From Cryobacterium mannosilyticum (GTDB taxonomy: Bacteria > Actinomycetota > Actinomycetes > Actinomycetales > Microbacteriaceae): a DNA stretch of 64,000 bases. The stretch covers positions 22,941-86,940 of the forward strand of contig NZ_SOFM01000029.1 of the NCBI RefSeq assembly GCF_004402705.1. Direction: 5' to 3'. This document shows, piece by piece, positions 1 through 12,032 of the stretch. The notes under the pieces were generated by a model. The model ran no database searches. It had not been told where the DNA came from and worked only from the letters and a program-made list of their open reading frames with translations. The translations under genes and the position numbers were made by a program. Numbering within the stretch: the first letter of the stretch is position 1; each line of letters begins with the position of its first letter.

Positions 1-321
1 CAGGCCCGCCGCACCCGCAACCTGCAGATGCTGACCAGCGGACGCGTCAACGTGCTGGTCGCCACGGATGTCGCCGCCCGCGGCATCCACGTCGACGACA
101 TCGACCTGGTCATCCAGGCCGACGCTCCCGACGAGTACAAGACCTACCTGCACCGCTCGGGCCGCACCGGCCGCGCCGGCAAGTCCGGCACCGTCGTGAC
201 GCTCATCCCGAAGCAGCGTCGCCGCCGCATGGACGAGCTGCTCGGCCGCGCCGAGATCGAGGCCAGCTTCACCAGCGCCGCCCCCGGCGATGCGGCCGTT
301 CGCGACCTCGCGGACAGCTAG
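1..321 (+). CDS. DEAD-box RNA helicase, C-terminal fragment
   Basis: The reading frame is open from base 1, so the gene begins upstream of the window. The visible 106 codons are the end of the RecA-like helicase domain 2. They contain motif V (ATDVAARGIHVDDID) and motif VI (HRSGRTGRAG), which bind ATP and RNA in DEAD-box proteins, followed by a short basic stretch (KQRRRR) and an acidic tail. ATP-dependent remodelling of RNA in the cytoplasm is the family role. The stop is directly followed by a strong hairpin shared with the convergent ATPase gene. Which DEAD-box paralogue this is cannot be told without the N-terminus. Confidence 0.9.
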   Translation, partial: QARRTRNLQMLTSGRVNVLVATDVAARGIHVDDIDLVIQADAPDEYKTYLHRSGRTGRAGKSGTVVTLIPKQRRRRMDELLGRAEIEASFTSAAPGDAAVRDLADS

Positions 322-345
322 GCAGCGGTAGCCGCAGCACGACCT

Positions 346-383
346 GGGAGGGGCATCCACCGTTACCGGTGGGTGCCCCTCCC
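346..383. terminator. Bidirectional hairpin terminator between convergent genes
   Basis: A 17-bp stem (346-362 with 367-383, one G-T wobble) encloses a 4-nt loop TTAC. It begins with GGGAGGGGCA and closes with TGCCCCTCCC. It lies 24 nt after the helicase stop and 19 nt after the ATPase stop, so it can end both transcripts. No clear T-tract follows, as is usual in GC-rich actinobacteria. Confidence 0.8.
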
Positions 384-402
384 GCGTTCCCGGCAGGCGG
401 CG

Positions 403-3159
<2,757 letters not shown>

Positions 3160-3168
3160 CCGGTCGGG

Positions 3169-3669
3169 TCAGCGTCCCGGGCGCTTGCGTGTCACCAGCA
3201 CCGGGCAGACCGCGAGCCGGGCGCACTGGTCGCTGACCGAGCCGAGCAGGAGGCCGGCCAGGTTGCCGCGGCCGCGGGAGCCCACCACGAGCATGCGCGC
3301 CTCCCGCGAGGCCTCGATCAGACTCTTCGCCGCCCCGGAGTGCACAGCCCGGTAGTCGACGCTCACGCCGGGGAATGCGTGCACCGACGCTGCGGTGTCC
3401 TCGATCACAGCGGCCCGAACCGCCTCCGAGTATTCGGCGAACGACGAGACGTAGCCGAACTCCCAGTTCGCGGGCTTGGGGGCGGTGTCGATCGACCACG
3501 CGCGCACGATCACGACCGGGGCGTGCAGCTGATCGGCGAGCCCGAGCGCGGTGGTGAGCGCGTAATCCGCATCGGTCGAACCGTCGTGCCCGACCACGAT
3601 GCTGCCCGCCGGCGCTGGGGACGGTGGGGCTTCCGGGGTGCCTGCTGGGATGATGCCTTCATTGCTCAC
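3169..3669 (-). CDS. Universal stress protein, UspA family
   Basis: A 166-residue single-domain UspA protein, cytoplasmic. It has the N-terminal IVVGHDGS strand-loop, with Asp as expected for ATP binders, and a C-terminal GSRGRGNLAGLLLGSVSD stretch that matches the G-2x-G-9x-G-S/T nucleotide loop. It therefore belongs to the ATP-binding subgroup. The first ~20 residues are Pro/Ala-rich and precede the domain. It sits immediately upstream of the P-type ATPase, which suggests shared expression under stress or ion imbalance (inference). Confidence 0.88.
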   Translation of the reverse strand: MSNEGIIPAGTPEAPPSPAPAGSIVVGHDGSTDADYALTTALGLADQLHAPVVIVRAWSIDTAPKPANWEFGYVSSFAEYSEAVRAAVIEDTAASVHAFPGVSVDYRAVHSGAAKSLIEASREARMLVVGSRGRGNLAGLLLGSVSDQCARLAVCPVLVTRKRPGR

Positions 3670-3744
3670 GGCTTACTGACTCTCCGAACTGGATGACGAG
3701 TGTGGCAGAACGATCAGGACACTCCCAGATTAGTGAACTCCAGT

Positions 3745-4089
3745 TCATGCGTCCAGTGTTCGGGGTGGGATCGGCACCAGCACGGCGAGCAATTCGTCAA
3801 GTTCGTGGCCGTCGGTCACCGGGTGCCGGAACGGTCTCCCGGTGGCGATCTGATAGCTGTTCCGACGACCGACCCTGGTTCTCGTGATGTAGCCGTCCGC
3901 CACGAGGTCGGCGACGATCTTCTGGGCGCCGCGCTCGGTGACTCCCACCCGGGACGCCACCTCGCGCATCCGGCATTGCGGATCCCGCGCGATCGTGACG
4001 AGAACGTGCCCGTGGTTGGTCAGGAACGTCCACCGGGCGTCGCTGCCGAGGGTGGGCCGGTTTTTCAGGTCGGGGTCCGCAGCGGTCAT
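3745..4089 (-). CDS. Winged-helix transcriptional regulator (MarR/ArsR-like)
   Basis: A 114-residue DNA-binding protein. After a short N-terminus comes a compact winged helix: a helix pair around MREVASRVGVTERGAQKIV (helix-turn-helix) followed by the wing DGYITRTRVGRRNSYQI. There is no obvious ligand domain and no Cys cluster for metal sensing. The C-terminal HPVTDGHELDELLAVL could form a dimer helix. The gene lies 10 nt after the hotdog thioesterase stop and upstream of the stress protein and ATPase, so it may be in the same transcript. The target is unknown. The ribosome site is weak, so the start is less certain. Confidence 0.75.
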   Translation of the reverse strand: MTAADPDLKNRPTLGSDARWTFLTNHGHVLVTIARDPQCRMREVASRVGVTERGAQKIVADLVADGYITRTRVGRRNSYQIATGRPFRHPVTDGHELDELLAVLVPIPPRTLDA

Positions 4090-4099
4090 GTAGGGGAGA

Positions 4100-4516
4100 C
4101 TAGTCCACCGGTGTGGGGTCAGGTAGCGGCGCGTCGATGATCAGGTTGGTGATTCGGGCGGTGCAGAGTCTGCGGCCCTGGTCGTCGCTGATCACGATCT
4201 CATGGGAGGCGATGGTGCGGCCCAGCCGGATGGCCGTGGCGACCCCGGTCACGACGCCCTCCCTGGCCGCGAGGTGGTGGGTGGCGTTGATGTCGAGGCC
4301 GACGGCGCTCCGGCCCGGCCCGGCGTGGATCACGGCCGCCCACGAGCCGAGCGCCTCGGCGAAGGCGACGGATGCCCCGCCGTGCAGCAGCCCGAACGAC
4401 TGCCGGTTTCCCTCCACGGGCATCGTCGCGACGACACGTTCGGCGGACTGCTCGAGGATGGTCACGCCCATCTTCAGGTCGAGCTCGCCGAGGGTGATCT
4501 TCCAGCTGTCGTTCAC
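4100..4516 (-). CDS. PaaI-family hotdog thioesterase
   Basis: A 138-residue single hotdog domain that hydrolyses acyl-CoA thioesters. FGLLHGGASVAFAEALGSWA is the catalytic helix region of the PaaI/YbgC class (HGG followed by an acidic Glu), and VGLDINATHHLAAREG is the following strand. A GTG start at 4516 was chosen because it begins where homology should start and has AGGA/AAGAG upstream; the open frame extends further but passes through the upstream hairpin. It is the second hotdog enzyme near the paa genes. It resembles 1,4-dihydroxy-2-naphthoyl-CoA and phenylacetyl-type thioesterases; the substrate is not fixed by sequence. Confidence 0.8.
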   Translation of the reverse strand: MNDSWKITLGELDLKMGVTILEQSAERVVATMPVEGNRQSFGLLHGGASVAFAEALGSWAAVIHAGPGRSAVGLDINATHHLAAREGVVTGVATAIRLGRTIASHEIVISDDQGRRLCTARITNLIIDAPLPDPTPVD

Positions 4517-4566
4517 GTTTCTCTTTTCCTGGTGACGGTGCTCGAGCCGGGCGAGCGAACGCTCAG

Positions 4567-4613
4567 TTGCGGAAAAAGCACCCTCGACGCGCGCGAAGGT
4601 GTTTTGTCCGCAA
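4567..4613 (-). terminator. Stem-loop after the TetR gene
   Basis: The arms 4567-4582 and 4598-4613 pair at 14 of 16 positions (outer part TTGCGGA with TCCGCAA) around a 15-nt GC-rich loop. It starts 1 nt after the TetR stop codon. It probably ends or attenuates the TetR transcript before the thioesterase. The T-runs lie inside the stem rather than after it, so function is uncertain. Confidence 0.5.
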
Positions 4614-4614
4614 G

Positions 4615-5283
4615 TCAGCCCGGGCTTGGTGCCGCGAGGTCGGCGGACGCGGGCGGACCGCCGCGCGGGTTGACGCGGAGGCCGTCGAGCGCCACGGCGA
4701 GCACGTCGTCGGCGAGCTGGGCGGCATCCTCCGGGCCCTCCGGGCGGTACCACTCGGCGATCGAGTTGACCATGCCGAACAGCAGCCGGGTGACGACGCG
4801 CGGGTCGATGTCGCCGCGGAGCGAACCCTCGTCGCGCGCCTGGGTGACGAGGGTGGTGACGGCCCTGTCGAAGGCGCGCCGGCGGGACAGGGCCGAGCGC
4901 TCGACATCCGTGTTGCCGCGCACCCGAAGCAGCAGGGTCACGTACGGCAGCCGGTCGGTGAGCACCCGCACGGCCCCGCGCAACACCCGGGCGAGCCGGT
5001 CGATCGCCGGGCCGACCTGGACGCTCTCCTCGGTGAGCACACCCTCGAGGCCGTCCAGGGCCTCGGCGAGGGCGAGCTCGAGCAGCTCGTCCTTCGACGC
5101 GAAGTGGTGGTAGATCGCCGACTTGGACAGGGCGAGCCGGGTCGCGAGCACGCCCATCGAGGTGGCGTCGTAGCCGAACTCGATGAACGCCGCCACCGCC
5201 ACCTCGAGGATGGCGCGCTGATCGTAGCCGGGACGGCCCCGCCGGGTCAGAGCTTGTTCAGACATCACGGAGAAGTCTCTCAT
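4615..5283 (-). CDS. paaR: TetR-family regulator, probable PaaR
   Basis: A 222-residue repressor. The N-terminal TetR helix-turn-helix spans about residues 20-65 (MGVLATRLALSKSAIYHHFA is the recognition region), and the rest is an all-helical ligand domain. It lies beside paaK with the 89-bp repeat between them. The paaA control region carries a palindrome like the TetR-type PaaR site of corynebacteria. In that family phenylacetyl-CoA is the inducer and the paa genes are the targets; assignment here is by context. The start at 5283 has GGAAG 5 nt upstream; an alternative ATG is at 5265. Confidence 0.75.
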   Translation of the reverse strand: MRDFSVMSEQALTRRGRPGYDQRAILEVAVAAFIEFGYDATSMGVLATRLALSKSAIYHHFASKDELLELALAEALDGLEGVLTEESVQVGPAIDRLARVLRGAVRVLTDRLPYVTLLLRVRGNTDVERSALSRRRAFDRAVTTLVTQARDEGSLRGDIDPRVVTRLLFGMVNSIAEWYRPEGPEDAAQLADDVLAVALDGLRVNPRGGPPASADLAAPSPG

Positions 5284-5291
5284 GGGCGCTT

Positions 5292-5380
5292 CCGTCGAAT
5301 TCGACGGAGATTTTCGTGTTTTGGAGCCCGGAAGCCCTGTTTTGGGGTGATTCGGCCAAAATCTCCGTCGAATTCGACGG
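5292..5380. repeat. 89-bp element with palindromic ends, copy A
   Basis: Both ends are the perfect 16-bp palindrome CCGTCGAATTCGACGG (5292-5307 and 5365-5380). They are extended inward as inverted arms AGATTTT / AAAATCT around a less conserved core. The element fills almost the whole gap between paaK and the TetR gene. A second copy of identical length is at 21091-21179. The arrangement is like a REP doublet (two inverted palindromes); no transposase or RAYT gene is in the window. Confidence 0.85.
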
Positions 5381-5391
5381 GCAGGCGGCTG

Positions 5392-6711
<1,320 letters not shown>

Positions 6712-6734
6712 GGGGCCTCCAGGTTGAATGTGAA

Positions 6735-7169
6735 CTAGCGAGAGGGTGCGGCGGTACCGGGCAGGGGCAGGTTGGTGGTGCGGCTTCGACCGCGGAACTC
6801 CGCGACCGGCACGTTGTGATCGTTGGTGACGCGCACGTCGTACAGTCCGGAACGCCCGCTTTTTGTGCGAAGCACTGCGGTCGCCGTGAGGGTCTGCCCC
6901 ACTGCGGTCGGCTTGAGAAACGTGATGTCGGCGCCCGCCGCGAGCGTGACGTGGTGGTCGTCGTTGCAGGCGATCGCGAACGCCGTGTCGGCCAGGGCGA
7001 AGACGATGCCGCCGTGGGTCACGTCGAACCCGTTCATCATGTCGTCCCGGAGGACCATGGACACCACCGCGCGGCCCGGTTCCACCGCGCGAACGACCAT
7101 TCCGAGTGCTGCCGATGCCCGGTCATTCTGCATCATGGCGCCGTTGGAGGGCGGTGAAGCATCCGTCAT
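6735..7169 (-). CDS. paaI: Hydroxyphenylacetyl-CoA thioesterase PaaI
   Basis: A 144-residue hotdog thioesterase. NGFDVTHGGIVFALADTAFA holds the HGG and catalytic Asp of the PaaI group, and the C-terminal segment DHNVPVAEFRGRSRTT matches family ends. PaaI hydrolyses ring-hydroxylated phenylacetyl-CoA dead-end products so that CoA is not trapped when the epoxide pathway stalls. The start at 7169 is favoured over a longer frame because GAGGAGA lies 6 nt upstream. It heads the leftward unit paaI-paaK from the shared control region. Confidence 0.9.
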   Translation of the reverse strand: MTDASPPSNGAMMQNDRASAALGMVVRAVEPGRAVVSMVLRDDMMNGFDVTHGGIVFALADTAFAIACNDDHHVTLAAGADITFLKPTAVGQTLTATAVLRTKSGRSGLYDVRVTNDHNVPVAEFRGRSRTTNLPLPGTAAPSR

Positions 7170-7209
7170 CTGGTTCTCCTCATTGAGTTCCGCTGGCCGC
7201 AACGCATGG

Positions 7210-7238
7210 TTGTGGGGGTAGTAGGGAAACCATATACT
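7210..7238 (+). promoter_or_regulatory. Promoter of paaABCDE
   Basis: TTGTGG (7210-7215) and TATACT (7233-7238) are separated by exactly 17 bp, a near-consensus housekeeping promoter pointing toward paaA, whose start is about 44 nt downstream. The -10 element runs into the 22-bp palindrome at 7236-7257, so a bound repressor would block it. Confidence 0.7.
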
Positions 7239-7257
7239 AACTGAACGATCGGTTGGT
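7236..7257. promoter_or_regulatory. Putative PaaR operator (22-bp imperfect palindrome)
   Basis: The half sites are ACTAACTGAAC and GATCGGTTGGT. As I recall, the TetR-type PaaR motif of Corynebacterium glutamicum is also a 22-bp palindrome, with half sites ACTNACCGNNC and GNNCGGTNAGT. This site differs from it at two of the defined positions. It covers the -10 and probable start of the paaA promoter and lies in the common region for paaI-paaK, so one site could control both directions. Confidence 0.7.
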
Positions 7258-7281
7258 AAAAGTTCGCGAAACCAGGAGTCA

Positions 7282-8295
7282 ATGATGACAATCCCGCCAG
7301 TTCCCTACGACATTGCCCCGAGCCCTGCCGCCGGCCTGTCACCGGAAGAGCAGCAGTTCAACGACCTGATCGCGGCCGATTCCCGGATCGAGCCGCGTGA
7401 CTGGATGCCGGAGGCGTACCGCAAGACGCTCATTCGCCAGATCTCCCAGCACGCGCACTCCGAGATCATCGGCATGCAACCGGAGGGCAACTGGATCACC
7501 CGGGCGCCCAGCCTCAAGCGCAAGGCCATCCTGCTGGCGAAGGTGCAGGACGAGGCCGGCCACGGCCTCTACCTCTACTCCGCGGCGCAGACCCTCGGGA
7601 TCACCCGCGACGAGATGACGGATGCCCTCATCGCCGGCAAGGCCCGCTACTCCTCGATCTTCAACTACCCGAGCCCGACCTGGGCCGACATGGGGTCGAT
7701 CGGCTGGCTCGTCGACGGCGCCGCCATCTGCAACCAGGTGCCGCTCTGCCGGGCCTCCTACGGACCGTACGGGCGCGCCATGGTGCGCATCTGCAAGGAG
7801 GAGTCGTTCCACCAGCGCCAGGGCTTCGAGATCCTGCTCGAGCTGATGAACGGCACGGACGAGCAGCGGGCGATGGCCCAGGAATCGGTGAACCGCTGGT
7901 ACTGGCCGGCCCTGCAGATGTTCGGCCCGCCCGACGACGACTCGCCCAACTCGGCGCAGTCGATGAAGTGGAACATCAAACGGTTCTCCAACGACGAACT
8001 GCGCCAGCGTTTCGTCGGGATGCTGGTGCCGCAGGCCGAGGTCCTCGGCGTGACGCTGCCGGATCCCGACCTGCGCTGGAACGAAGAGAAGGGTGTGTAC
8101 GACATGGGCGAGATCGACTGGACCGAATTCCACGAGGTGCTCCAGGGCAGGGGGCCGGCGAACGCCCGGCGCCTGCAGCGTCGCCGCGACGCCCACGAGA
8201 ACGGCCGCTGGGTGCGCGAGGCCGCGGCCGCGTACGCCCGCAAGCAGGCCCACGCTTCGACCGGAACCGCGCTGACCGAGACGGCGGTCGCCTGA
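7282..8295 (+). CDS. paaA: Phenylacetyl-CoA 1,2-epoxidase subunit PaaA
   Basis: A 337-residue catalytic di-iron subunit of the multicomponent epoxidase that converts phenylacetyl-CoA to its ring-1,2-epoxide. Ligand motifs are visible: KVQDEAGHG and, later, CKEESFHQRQG (the E-E-x-x-H type helix), with the SQHAHSEIIGMQPEG segment near the N-terminus. It is the first gene of paaABCDE. AGGAG lies just upstream; an adjacent second ATG at 7285 could be used instead. Its stop overlaps the paaB start. Confidence 0.96.
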   Translation: MMTIPPVPYDIAPSPAAGLSPEEQQFNDLIAADSRIEPRDWMPEAYRKTLIRQISQHAHSEIIGMQPEGNWITRAPSLKRKAILLAKVQDEAGHGLYLYSAAQTLGITRDEMTDALIAGKARYSSIFNYPSPTWADMGSIGWLVDGAAICNQVPLCRASYGPYGRAMVRICKEESFHQRQGFEILLELMNGTDEQRAMAQESVNRWYWPALQMFGPPDDDSPNSAQSMKWNIKRFSNDELRQRFVGMLVPQAEVLGVTLPDPDLRWNEEKGVYDMGEIDWTEFHEVLQGRGPANARRLQRRRDAHENGRWVREAAAAYARKQAHASTGTALTETAVA

Positions 8296-8600
8296 TGAGT
8301 GCACCCGGTGCATCCGAGAAAGAGGTCTGGCCCCTCTGGGAGGTCTTCGTGCGCTCCAGCCGTGGCATCAGCCACACCCACGTCGGTTCGCTGCACGCCC
8401 CCGACGCCACCCTCGCCGTGCGCAACGCCCGCGACCTCTACACCCGCCGCAACGAGGGTGTCTCGATCTGGGTCGTGCCCGCCGAGGCGATCACCACCAG
8501 CGACCCGGATGCGAAGGGCGCCTTCTTCGAATCGCCCGCCGGCAAGAACTACCGCCACGCCAGCTATTACTCCAAGAGCGAAGGGGTGAAACACCTGTGA
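8295..8600 (+). CDS. paaB: Phenylacetyl-CoA epoxidase subunit PaaB
   Basis: A 101-residue small subunit that bridges PaaA-PaaC heterodimers into the full complex. The sequence WPLWEVFVRSSRGISHTHVG and the stretch ARDLYTRRNEGVSIWVVPA are hallmarks of PaaB. The ATG overlaps the last base of the paaA TGA (TGATG), so translation is coupled. The length is usual for the family. The only variable part is the Ser/Ala-rich N-terminus. Confidence 0.94.
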   Translation: MSAPGASEKEVWPLWEVFVRSSRGISHTHVGSLHAPDATLAVRNARDLYTRRNEGVSIWVVPAEAITTSDPDAKGAFFESPAGKNYRHASYYSKSEGVKHL

Positions 8601-9484
8601 GCACCCCCAGCCGCACGGATGCCGGCACCAACGCCACGAACGCCCCCGACCGGGGCCACGACCACGGCGAGAACGAGGGCCACGGCCACGTCGAGGTCGA
8701 CGGCGTCGAACTCTCCGCCGAACTGGTCGAGGGTCCCTCGGTCGCCTCGCACGACGTCGCCGAATACGCGCTCTGGCTCGGCGACGACTCCCTCGTCCTC
8801 GCCCAGCAGCTGGGCTGGTGGATCTCCCGCGCCCCCGAGCTCGAGGAGGACATCGCCCTGGGCAACATCGCCCTCGACCTGATCGGCCACGCCCGCTCGC
8901 TGCTGCACTACGCCGGCGCCGAATCGAACCGTACCGAAGACGACCTCGCCTACTGGCGCACCGAACCAGAGTTCCGCTCGGCGCACCTGTTCGAGCAGCC
9001 GAACGGCGACTTCGCGCACACCATCGCCCGGCAGTTCATCGCCGCGAACTACCTGTTCGAGCTCTACAGCCGGCTGGCCGGCTCGGCCGACGCGACCCTG
9101 GCCGCGATCGCCGCGAAGGCGGTCAAGGAGGTCGACTACCACCGCGACCACGCCGCCCAGTGGGTGCTGCGCCTGGCTCTCGGCACCGAGGAATCCCGGG
9201 CCCGGATGATCACCGGGCTGGGCGACCTGTGGCCGTTCGTCGACGAACTCTTCGTCGACGAGCCGCTGATCGACCGGCTGGAGGGTGTGGCCGTGCGACC
9301 GTCCACCCTGCGCGGCCCGGCCTGGGAGGCGATGGCCCCCGTGCTGCGGGAGGCTGAGCTCGACGAGCCGCGCGGCTTCATCTCCTCCGGCGGCGGCCGC
9401 CGCGGGGACCACTCCGAGAACCTCGGCCCGCTGCTCGCCGAGATGCAGGTGCTGGCGAGGTCCCACCCCGGGGCGTCCTGGTGA
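8597..9484 (+). CDS. paaC: Phenylacetyl-CoA epoxidase subunit PaaC
   Basis: A 295-residue ferritin-like structural partner of PaaA; in the family it keeps the di-iron fold but is not the catalytic subunit. Visible family segments are YALWLGDDSLVLAQQLGWW, DIALGNIALDLIGHARSLL and KEVDYHRDHAAQWVLRL. About 40 N-terminal residues, rich in His, Gly, Asp and Glu (DRGHDHGENEGHGHVEVDG), extend beyond the usual start. The GTG at 8597 overlaps the paaB stop by 4 nt. Confidence 0.94.
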   Translation: MSTPSRTDAGTNATNAPDRGHDHGENEGHGHVEVDGVELSAELVEGPSVASHDVAEYALWLGDDSLVLAQQLGWWISRAPELEEDIALGNIALDLIGHARSLLHYAGAESNRTEDDLAYWRTEPEFRSAHLFEQPNGDFAHTIARQFIAANYLFELYSRLAGSADATLAAIAAKAVKEVDYHRDHAAQWVLRLALGTEESRARMITGLGDLWPFVDELFVDEPLIDRLEGVAVRPSTLRGPAWEAMAPVLREAELDEPRGFISSGGGRRGDHSENLGPLLAEMQVLARSHPGASW

Positions 9485-10023
9485 CCGAGGCGAGGGTGGC
9501 GCCCGGCGCATCCGTAGCCCGCCCGCGGCCGGCCGACCTGGCCTCCCAGCGGGCCTGGGACCTGGCCGCGCGGGTCTGCGACCCCGAGATCCCGGTGCTC
9601 ACGATCGAAGACCTCGGCGTGCTGCGCTCGGTCACGGTCGACGGCACGCGAACGACCGTCACGCTGACCCCGACCTACAGCGGATGCCCCGCGATGGAGG
9701 CCATGCGGGACGACGTGCTCACCGTGCTGCGCGGCGCCGGCTACGACGACGTCACCGTCGAGCTCGTGCTCGCCCCCGCCTGGACCACCGACTGGATGAG
9801 CGAGGAGGGGAAGGCGAAGCTGGTGACCTACGGCATCGCCGCCCCCACCGGGCGTTCCGGTGTTCGCCCGGCCGGCGCGGTGCGCCTGCAGCTCGCAGTC
9901 AAATGCCCGCGCTGCTCCTCTCTGAACACGCGGGAACTCGCCCGCTTCGGCTCGACGTCGTGCAAGGCGCTCTATGAGTGCCGGGACTGCCTCGAACCGT
10001 TCGACTACTTCAAGGTGTTGTGA
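9481..10023 (+). CDS. paaD: PaaD, epoxidase iron-sulfur maturation protein
   Basis: A 180-residue protein with an N-terminal MIP18/DUF59 domain (DPEIPVLTIEDLGVLRSV, PTYSGCPAMEAM) and a C-terminal zinc-ribbon-like region with Cys pairs (CPRCSS and CRDC). PaaD is needed to assemble the Fe-S or di-iron centres of the epoxidase. The GTG start overlaps the paaC stop by 4 nt. The C-terminal Cys domain is the form found in PaaD orthologues rather than in generic SufT proteins. Confidence 0.93.
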   Translation: MTEARVAPGASVARPRPADLASQRAWDLAARVCDPEIPVLTIEDLGVLRSVTVDGTRTTVTLTPTYSGCPAMEAMRDDVLTVLRGAGYDDVTVELVLAPAWTTDWMSEEGKAKLVTYGIAAPTGRSGVRPAGAVRLQLAVKCPRCSSLNTRELARFGSTSCKALYECRDCLEPFDYFKVL

Positions 10024-10025
10024 CC

Positions 10026-11231
10026 ATGGCCGCACGAAATCTCGGCAGTTCCGATTCAGCCACGACCGTCCTCGACCCGGCCCGGCTCGACCCGGCGCAA
10101 GAGGACGCACCCCTCGAGGGCGCGCCCGGCGCGCCGGCCGGCAAACGCCGCGGCCGGTTCCACACCCTCACCGTGGCGGAGGTGCGCCCGCTCACCCAGG
10201 ACAGTGTCGAGGTCACCTTCGCCGTGCCGCCCGAGCTGCACGGGGAGTACGACTACGACCCCGGCCAGCACCTCGCCCTGCGCGCCACCATCGACGGGCG
10301 GGAGTTGCGGCGCAGCTATTCCATCTGCCGCCCGCGCACCGTCGGCTCGGTGAGCGTCGCGATCAAGCGCGACCTCGGCGGCGTCTTCTCGAGCTGGGCG
10401 AACACCGAGCTGCACGCCGGCGACCGGCTCGACGTGATGAGCCCCCAGGGCACCTTCACGACCGCCCTGGACACCCTCGACGACACCCACATCGTCGGCA
10501 TCGCGGCCGGAAGCGGGATCACCCCGCTGATGTCGCTCGCGCACACCGTGCTCGAGCGCTCCGCGACCTCCCGGTTCACCCTCGTCTACACGAACCGCAC
10601 CGCCCTGGACGTGATGTTCCTCGACGAACTCGCCGACCTCAAGGACAAGTACCCGGCCAGGCTGGCGCTGCACCACGTCCTGTCCCGCCAGACCCGCTCC
10701 TCGACCCTGCTCTCGGGTCGGATCGACGAGGAGAAGCTGCGGCTCATGCTCGCGAGCATCATCCGGCCGGCCGCCGTCGACGAGTGGTTCCTCTGCGGAC
10801 CGTTCGAACTCGTGCAGCTGTGCCGCGACACCCTGGAGAGCGTCGGCGTCGCGCCGGAGCACATCCGCTTCGAACTGTTCACCACCGGCGAGCCGGCCCA
10901 CGCCGGCGGTGACACCGGTCGCCCGGTGATCGTCGCGGCCGGGGACAAGACCTTCGAGATCGAGTTCACCCTCGACGGGGAGAGCGCCACGGTGACGACA
11001 CCCGTCAACGCCAAGGAGAGCATCCTGAACGCCGCCCTCCGGGTGCGGCCGGACGTGCCGTTCGCCTGCGCCGGGGGAGTGTGCGGCACCTGCCGCGCCA
11101 AGCTGGTCAGCGGCGACGTGACGATGACCGAGAACTACGCCCTCGAGCCGGACGAGATCGCCCGCGGCTACGTGCTCACCTGCCAGTCGCACCCCACGAC
11201 CGACAAAGTCGTCGTCGACTACGACGTCTGA
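10026..11231 (+). CDS. paaE: Phenylacetyl-CoA epoxidase reductase PaaE
   Basis: A 401-residue electron-transfer subunit. The N-terminal FAD domain has RSYSICRP (flavin binding), and the NAD(P) domain has GIAAGSGITPLMSLAHTVLE and the FLCGPFELV tail. The C-terminal plant-type 2Fe-2S domain has CAGGVCGTC plus a distal Cys in VLTCQSHP. It passes electrons from NAD(P)H to PaaA. The ATG at 10026 lies 2 nt after the paaD stop; an Ala/Pro-rich N-terminal stretch of about 40 residues precedes the flavin domain. Confidence 0.95.
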   Translation: MAARNLGSSDSATTVLDPARLDPAQEDAPLEGAPGAPAGKRRGRFHTLTVAEVRPLTQDSVEVTFAVPPELHGEYDYDPGQHLALRATIDGRELRRSYSICRPRTVGSVSVAIKRDLGGVFSSWANTELHAGDRLDVMSPQGTFTTALDTLDDTHIVGIAAGSGITPLMSLAHTVLERSATSRFTLVYTNRTALDVMFLDELADLKDKYPARLALHHVLSRQTRSSTLLSGRIDEEKLRLMLASIIRPAAVDEWFLCGPFELVQLCRDTLESVGVAPEHIRFELFTTGEPAHAGGDTGRPVIVAAGDKTFEIEFTLDGESATVTTPVNAKESILNAALRVRPDVPFACAGGVCGTCRAKLVSGDVTMTENYALEPDEIARGYVLTCQSHPTTDKVVVDYDV

Positions 11232-11258
11232 CCGACCATCGTTGAGAGGCCACCAGCC

Positions 11259-12032
11259 GTGATCGAACTGACCATCCGCGACGACGTCGCACACGTCGTC
11301 CTGAACGCCCCCGACAGGCTCAACGCGCTGGACGCGGCCGCGCTCGCCGAACTCGACGCCGCCTACGAGGCGGCGGAGACGGCCGGGGTGCGCGCCCTCG
11401 TGCTGCGCGGCGAGGGCCGGGCGTTCTGCGCCGGGCGCGACATCGCCGGCGTCGACCCGCGAAGCGACGACGTGATGGGGTTCCTCGGCGGCCTGGTCAC
11501 CCCCCTGCTCAGACGGATGAGCGCCTTCCCGGCCCCCACCTTCGCGGTCGCCCACGGCGCCTGCCTCGGCGTGGGCCTCGGCCTGCTGATCGCGACGGAT
11601 GTCGTCTACGTCGCCGACACGGCGAAGATCGGTTCCCCGTTCGCCAACCTCGGCGCCACGCTCGATTCGGGCGGGCACGCCCTGTTCGTGGAGCGGCTCG
11701 GCGCGCACCGAACCCTCGACCTGATCTACTCCGGCCGGCTGATGTCGGGCGCCGAGGCGGTGGCCGCCGGGCTGTTCAGCCAGGTCTTCCCGGCCGACGC
11801 GGTGCGGGCGGCGACCGAGGAGGCCGCGGCGCGGGCCGCGACCGGTGCCACCCAGGCGTTCCTGGCCAGCAAGGAGCTCGTGCGGGCGCTCCGCGACGAC
11901 CGGCTCGGGCTGTGGGAGAGCGTCGCGGCGGAGAACCGCGCCCAGGCCGCACTCTGCGCCACGAACGACTACCGGGAGGGCTTCGCCGCGTTCCAGGAGA
12001 AGCGCCGGCCGGTGTTCACCGGACGGGACTGA
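11259..12032 (+). CDS. paaG: Enoyl-CoA hydratase/isomerase, PaaG-like
   Basis: A 257-residue crotonase-fold enzyme. The oxyanion-hole segments are GRAFCAGRDI and AHGACLGVGLGLL, and the catalytic Asp lies in NLGATLDSGGH. This DSGG placement is typical of PaaG, which isomerises the ring-epoxide to oxepin-CoA, and of related PaaF/BoxC-type enzymes. It uses a GTG with GAGAGG upstream, 27 nt after paaE, so it belongs to the same operon. No paaZ, paaH or paaJ follows, so the later steps must be encoded elsewhere. Confidence 0.8.
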   Translation: MIELTIRDDVAHVVLNAPDRLNALDAAALAELDAAYEAAETAGVRALVLRGEGRAFCAGRDIAGVDPRSDDVMGFLGGLVTPLLRRMSAFPAPTFAVAHGACLGVGLGLLIATDVVYVADTAKIGSPFANLGATLDSGGHALFVERLGAHRTLDLIYSGRLMSGAEAVAAGLFSQVFPADAVRAATEEAAARAATGATQAFLASKELVRALRDDRLGLWESVAAENRAQAALCATNDYREGFAAFQEKRRPVFTGRD

